Positions 6,274-7,795 of a DNA stretch of 7,795 nt are shown in pieces; within the stretch, counting starts at the first letter, position 1; each line of letters begins with the position of its first letter. The stretch comes from Marivivens sp. Its GTDB lineage: Bacteria; Pseudomonadota; Alphaproteobacteria; Rhodobacterales; Rhodobacteraceae. The position numbers and the translations under genes were made by a program. The notes under the pieces are model-generated. The model had not been told where the DNA came from and ran no database searches. It saw only the letters and a list, made by a program, of their open reading frames with translations. Location of the stretch: the NCBI GenBank assembly GCA_024642185.1, contig JAHEBR010000093.1, positions 1 through 7,795 of the forward strand, written 5' to 3'.

Positions 6274-6287
6274 TCCGCCAGAGCGGA
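6274..6287 (-). promoter_or_regulatory. Short hairpin just upstream of the sigma gene SD
   Basis: TCCGC (6274-6278) and GCGGA (6283-6287) are perfect complements around a 4-base loop. In the mRNA the stem is followed within two bases by AGGAG. It may shape ribosome access or be part of a promoter; five pairs is weak evidence. Confidence 0.25.
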
Positions 6288-6293
6288 CAACCA

Positions 6294-6322
6294 CGGCGGG
6301 AGGACCAAGGCCCTGCCCGCCG
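6294..6322 (-). terminator. GC-rich hairpin between the EF-hand and sigma genes (possible terminator or attenuator)
   Basis: CGGCGGG (6294-6300) pairs with CCCGCCG (6316-6322), with further pairs inside (AGG with CCT). The hairpin begins 14 bases after the double stop TGA-TAA of the EF-hand gene. On the minus strand it is not followed by a T-run, so it is not a classical intrinsic terminator; it could reduce read-through or protect the 3' end of the EF-hand mRNA. Confidence 0.4.
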
Positions 6323-6336
6323 GATTTCTTGTCTTA

Positions 6337-6960
6337 TCAGTGGTTGCGTCCACCGAACCAGCCGCCAAAGAGCCCGCGGCCCCCTTGCTGACCGCCCATC
6401 TTGCCCTGATGGTCATCGTCGTCGCCGTGTTGGCCCATCATGCCGCGGCCGTTCTCACCCTGCCCCATGCGCTGCTGCATCTGCCCGAGGCGCTGGGTCA
6501 CGAGGTCAAACTCTTCCTCGCTCACCGCTCCGTCGCCGTTGATGTCCATGATCGCAAACATCCGCTCAAGGCCTGCGCCGTCATTGCCTGCGGGCTTCAT
6601 CTCGTCGGCCTGAATGAGACCGTCCTTGTTGGCATCAAGCCGGGTGATCATCTGCGCGGCCATCGCCGCAACACGATCCTGCATCTGAGCCATCATCATC
6701 GCGGTCATTTCCTCGGCGTTGAGGCCACCGTCGCCATTGGCATCGGCAGAGGCGAAATGATCTGCGGGCCGCGCGGTCAGTTCTTCGAGCGTAAGCTGAC
6801 CATCTCCGTTGGCGTCGAGATCGGCAAAGGAAAGCTGCGCCATGCGCGGGCCGCCAGCCATGCCCATTCCGCCCATGTTGCCCTTACCATGCGACTCCGC
6901 GAAAGCTACCGAGCCGAGAAGCGTCGCTGCAACCGTCGTCAAAACCAGAACCTTCTTCAT
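6337..6960 (-). CDS. Secreted EF-hand calcium-binding protein with four EF-hand loops
   Basis: This 207-residue protein has a clear signal peptide (MKKVLVLTTVAATLLGSVAFA, cleavage after residue 21) and no other membrane segment, so it should be periplasmic or secreted. Four 12-residue EF-hand loops are visible: 49-60 (DANGDGQLTLEE), 73-84 (DANGDGGLNAEE), 109-120 (DANKDGLIQADE) and 139-150 (DINGDGAVSEEE). All keep Asp at 1, Asn at 3, Asp at 5, Gly at 6 and an acidic residue at 12, so calcium binding is likely. They fall in two pairs, as in calmodulin-like proteins. The tail (160-207) is low-complexity, rich in Gly, Gln and Met, with DDDDH and a GGWFGG near the end. ATG 6960 is chosen because it opens the signal peptide and has GGAAG upstream. 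It precedes the ECF sigma gene and may be a calcium-responsive partner or a target of that sigma factor; this is inference. Confidence 0.92.
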   Translation of the reverse strand: MKKVLVLTTVAATLLGSVAFAESHGKGNMGGMGMAGGPRMAQLSFADLDANGDGQLTLEELTARPADHFASADANGDGGLNAEEMTAMMMAQMQDRVAAMAAQMITRLDANKDGLIQADEMKPAGNDGAGLERMFAIMDINGDGAVSEEEFDLVTQRLGQMQQRMGQGENGRGMMGQHGDDDDHQGKMGGQQGGRGLFGGWFGGRNH

Positions 6961-6989
6961 CTTTCTTCCTTTCAATGAACCTCTTGCGA

Positions 6990-7066
6990 CAGGCTATTTT
7001 CGCCGTCGTCCCCCCTGATACGGAGGAGCCGCCGGGTTCCGTCGCGGCGCAGGCGATTTTCTGCCC
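6990..7066. repeat. Imperfect direct repeat CAGGC(T/G)ATTTTC, spaced 60 bp
   Basis: CAGGCTATTTTC at 6990-7001 and CAGGCGATTTTC at 7050-7061 differ at one base, and both are followed by (T)GCC. They lie in the divergent region between the EF-hand gene and DUF983, where both promoters should be. They may be paired binding sites; no known consensus is recognised. Confidence 0.4.
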
Positions 7067-7132
7067 ACCTGCGCGACATGGGGCCGCAAGGACAACGTTT
7101 CCTCTTCCTTTGCAGGGCACGGGAGCGCATTT

Positions 7133-7158
7133 GAAGGCTTCACTCAGGAGCCTTTTTT
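7133..7158 (+). terminator. Terminator-like hairpin with T-run, overlapping the SD upstream of DUF983
   Basis: GAAGGCTTC (7133-7141) pairs with GGAGCCTTT (7147-7155) around the loop ACTCA, using seven Watson-Crick and two G-T pairs. Six T's follow from 7153 to 7158. This has the form of a plus-strand intrinsic terminator. It ends five bases before the DUF983 ATG, and its 3' arm contains AGGAG (7146-7150), the only good SD for that gene. It could be an attenuator, a translation-blocking hairpin, or the end of a small upstream RNA. Confidence 0.5.
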
Positions 7159-7163
7159 CCCTC

Positions 7164-7577
7164 ATGTCCTTTACCCCCGACGATCTTCCCTCCCACAGCC
7201 ATGACGAAGAAGACGAGCGCCCGATGCGCCCCGCCATGATGCGTGGCCTGCGCCGGCGCTGTCCGTCCTGCGGCGAGGGCATGATGTTCAAGGGCTATCT
7301 CAAGGTGGCCGACCGTTGCCCCGTCTGCCGCGAAGACCTGAGCCAGCACCGGGCCGACGATGGCCCCGCCTATCTGACCATCCTGATCGTCGGCCACCTG
7401 ATGGCGCCGAGCATCCTGTGGTTCTTCAACGCCTTCCGCCCCGACCCGCTTGTCACCTTCACCGTCTTTACGGTTGGCTGCGTGGCGCTCTCGCTCTACC
7501 TTCTGCCAAGGCTCAAGGGGATGATCGTTGCGATCCAGTGGGCCAAGAGGATGCACGGCTTCGGCAAGAGCGCCTGA
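7164..7577 (+). CDS. DUF983 family zinc-ribbon membrane protein
   Basis: This 137-residue protein has an acidic, His-containing N-terminus (1-20), then MRGLRRRCPSCGEGMMFKGYLKVADRCPVC with two CxxC knuckles (33-36 and 52-55) forming a likely zinc ribbon, then HRADDGPAYLTILIVGH and two membrane segments (about 70-90 and 98-117). This is the DUF983 pattern; the family's function is unknown. ATG 7164 gives a typical length. The AGGAG at 7146-7150 is 13 bases away, farther than ideal, and inside a hairpin. An in-frame ATG at 6975 would add 63 residues of no family character and lacks an SD; an internal ATG at 7224 (MRPAMMRG) is another possible start. The NUDIX gene follows after 18 bases, so the two are likely cotranscribed. 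Confidence 0.88.
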   Translation: MSFTPDDLPSHSHDEEDERPMRPAMMRGLRRRCPSCGEGMMFKGYLKVADRCPVCREDLSQHRADDGPAYLTILIVGHLMAPSILWFFNAFRPDPLVTFTVFTVGCVALSLYLLPRLKGMIVAIQWAKRMHGFGKSA

Positions 7578-7595
7578 GCCCGACAAGGGGCTGAC

Positions 7596-7795
7596 ATGGA
7601 CACAACCGCAATCCGCGACGCCGCGACGATCATCGTCCTGCGTGATCGCACGACCCGCCCTTCTGTGCTGATGGGCCAGCGGGGGGCGAATGCCTCGTTC
7701 ATGCCAAGCAAGTTCGTCTTTCCCGGTGGCGCGGTCGATGCCGTCGATGCCGAGGTGCCACTCGCCGGCCCCCTGCCCGAGCCCTGCCTCAGCCG
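7596..7795 (+). CDS. NUDIX hydrolase family protein, partial (C-terminus beyond window)
   Basis: Only the first 66 codons are present. The start ATG 7596 has AAGGGG five bases upstream. The visible sequence runs DAATIIVLRD (8-17), then VLMGQRGA (24-31) and MPSKFVFPGGAVDAVD (36-51). That is the usual N-terminal strand and the FPGG turn that precedes the Nudix box. The box itself (GX5EX7REUXEEXGU) should lie beyond position 7795, so catalytic residues cannot be checked. The family hydrolyses nucleoside diphosphates linked to another group; the PGGAVD form is common in CoA- or ADP-sugar-type members, but no substrate can be assigned. Probable operon with DUF983. Confidence 0.85.
   Translation, partial: MDTTAIRDAATIIVLRDRTTRPSVLMGQRGANASFMPSKFVFPGGAVDAVDAEVPLAGPLPEPCLS

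Noticed and set aside
4859..6391. Plus-strand frames over the sigma operon (4859-5527, 5269-5910, 5582-6391)
   Set aside because: They are antisense shadows of the sensor, putative anti-sigma and sigma genes, rich in Arg, Pro and His as expected from high-GC opposite frames.
7017..7040. ECF-type promoter (GGAAC with CGTATC, minus strand) upstream of the EF-hand gene
   Set aside because: The spacer is 13 bases; known GGAAC-type ECF promoters use about 16-17, so autoregulation cannot be claimed from it.
6975..7577. 200-residue version of the DUF983 protein from ATG 6975
   Set aside because: The added sequence has no DUF983 character, no SD, and runs through the terminator-like hairpin.
1..7795. 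tRNA, rRNA, CRISPR, IS element or prophage signals
   Set aside because: Reading both strands showed no repeat-spacer array, no transposase or integrase sequence, no clover-leaf with a T-arm, and no rRNA-like stretch.

Overview
The window reads as ordinary chromosomal DNA of a GC-rich alphaproteobacterium, most likely of the Rhodobacterales (Paracoccaceae/Roseobacteraceae type). That placement rests on the kinds of protein present: a non-pyrrolysine MttB-like methyltransferase, a DUF3572 protein next to a PleD-type diguanylate cyclase, a small ECF sigma operon with a heavy-metal-sensor-like protein, and a DUF983 protein followed by a NUDIX protein. It is a family-recognition inference; no database search was possible. 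I see no rRNA, tRNA, CRISPR array, insertion sequence or phage gene.

Layout. Positions 1-3305 hold four minus-strand genes, transcribed right to left: DUF3572 protein, HAD phosphatase (Gph-like), DsbA-family thioredoxin-fold protein, and a trimethylamine-methyltransferase-like protein that runs off the left edge. HAD and DsbA are tightly coupled (the HAD stop lies 11 nt before the DsbA start codon); the other gaps are 52 and 97 nt. Positions 3306-3394 are a short AT-rich divergent intergenic region with an imperfect dyad. Positions 3395-4804 (plus) encode a REC-REC-GGDEF diguanylate cyclase whose enzymatic domain looks intact but whose first receiver domain has Glu where PleD has its phosphorylated Asp.

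Positions 4808-6960 (minus) form a compact signalling cluster: a secreted four-EF-hand protein, an ECF sigma factor, a small single-pass membrane protein whose start overlaps the sigma stop, and a single-pass protein of the heavy-metal-resistance/CnrX type. The last three are in near-perfect translational coupling and have the component logic of the Cupriavidus CnrYXH system (sigma, small membrane anti-sigma, periplasmic metal sensor), here with a calcium-binding-type gene directly upstream. This is the best candidate in the window for a little-described system.

Positions 6961-7163 are a divergent intergenic region with a direct repeat and a terminator-like hairpin that also contains the only good Shine-Dalgarno sequence for the next gene. 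Positions 7164-7795 (plus) hold a DUF983 zinc-ribbon membrane protein and the start of a NUDIX hydrolase.
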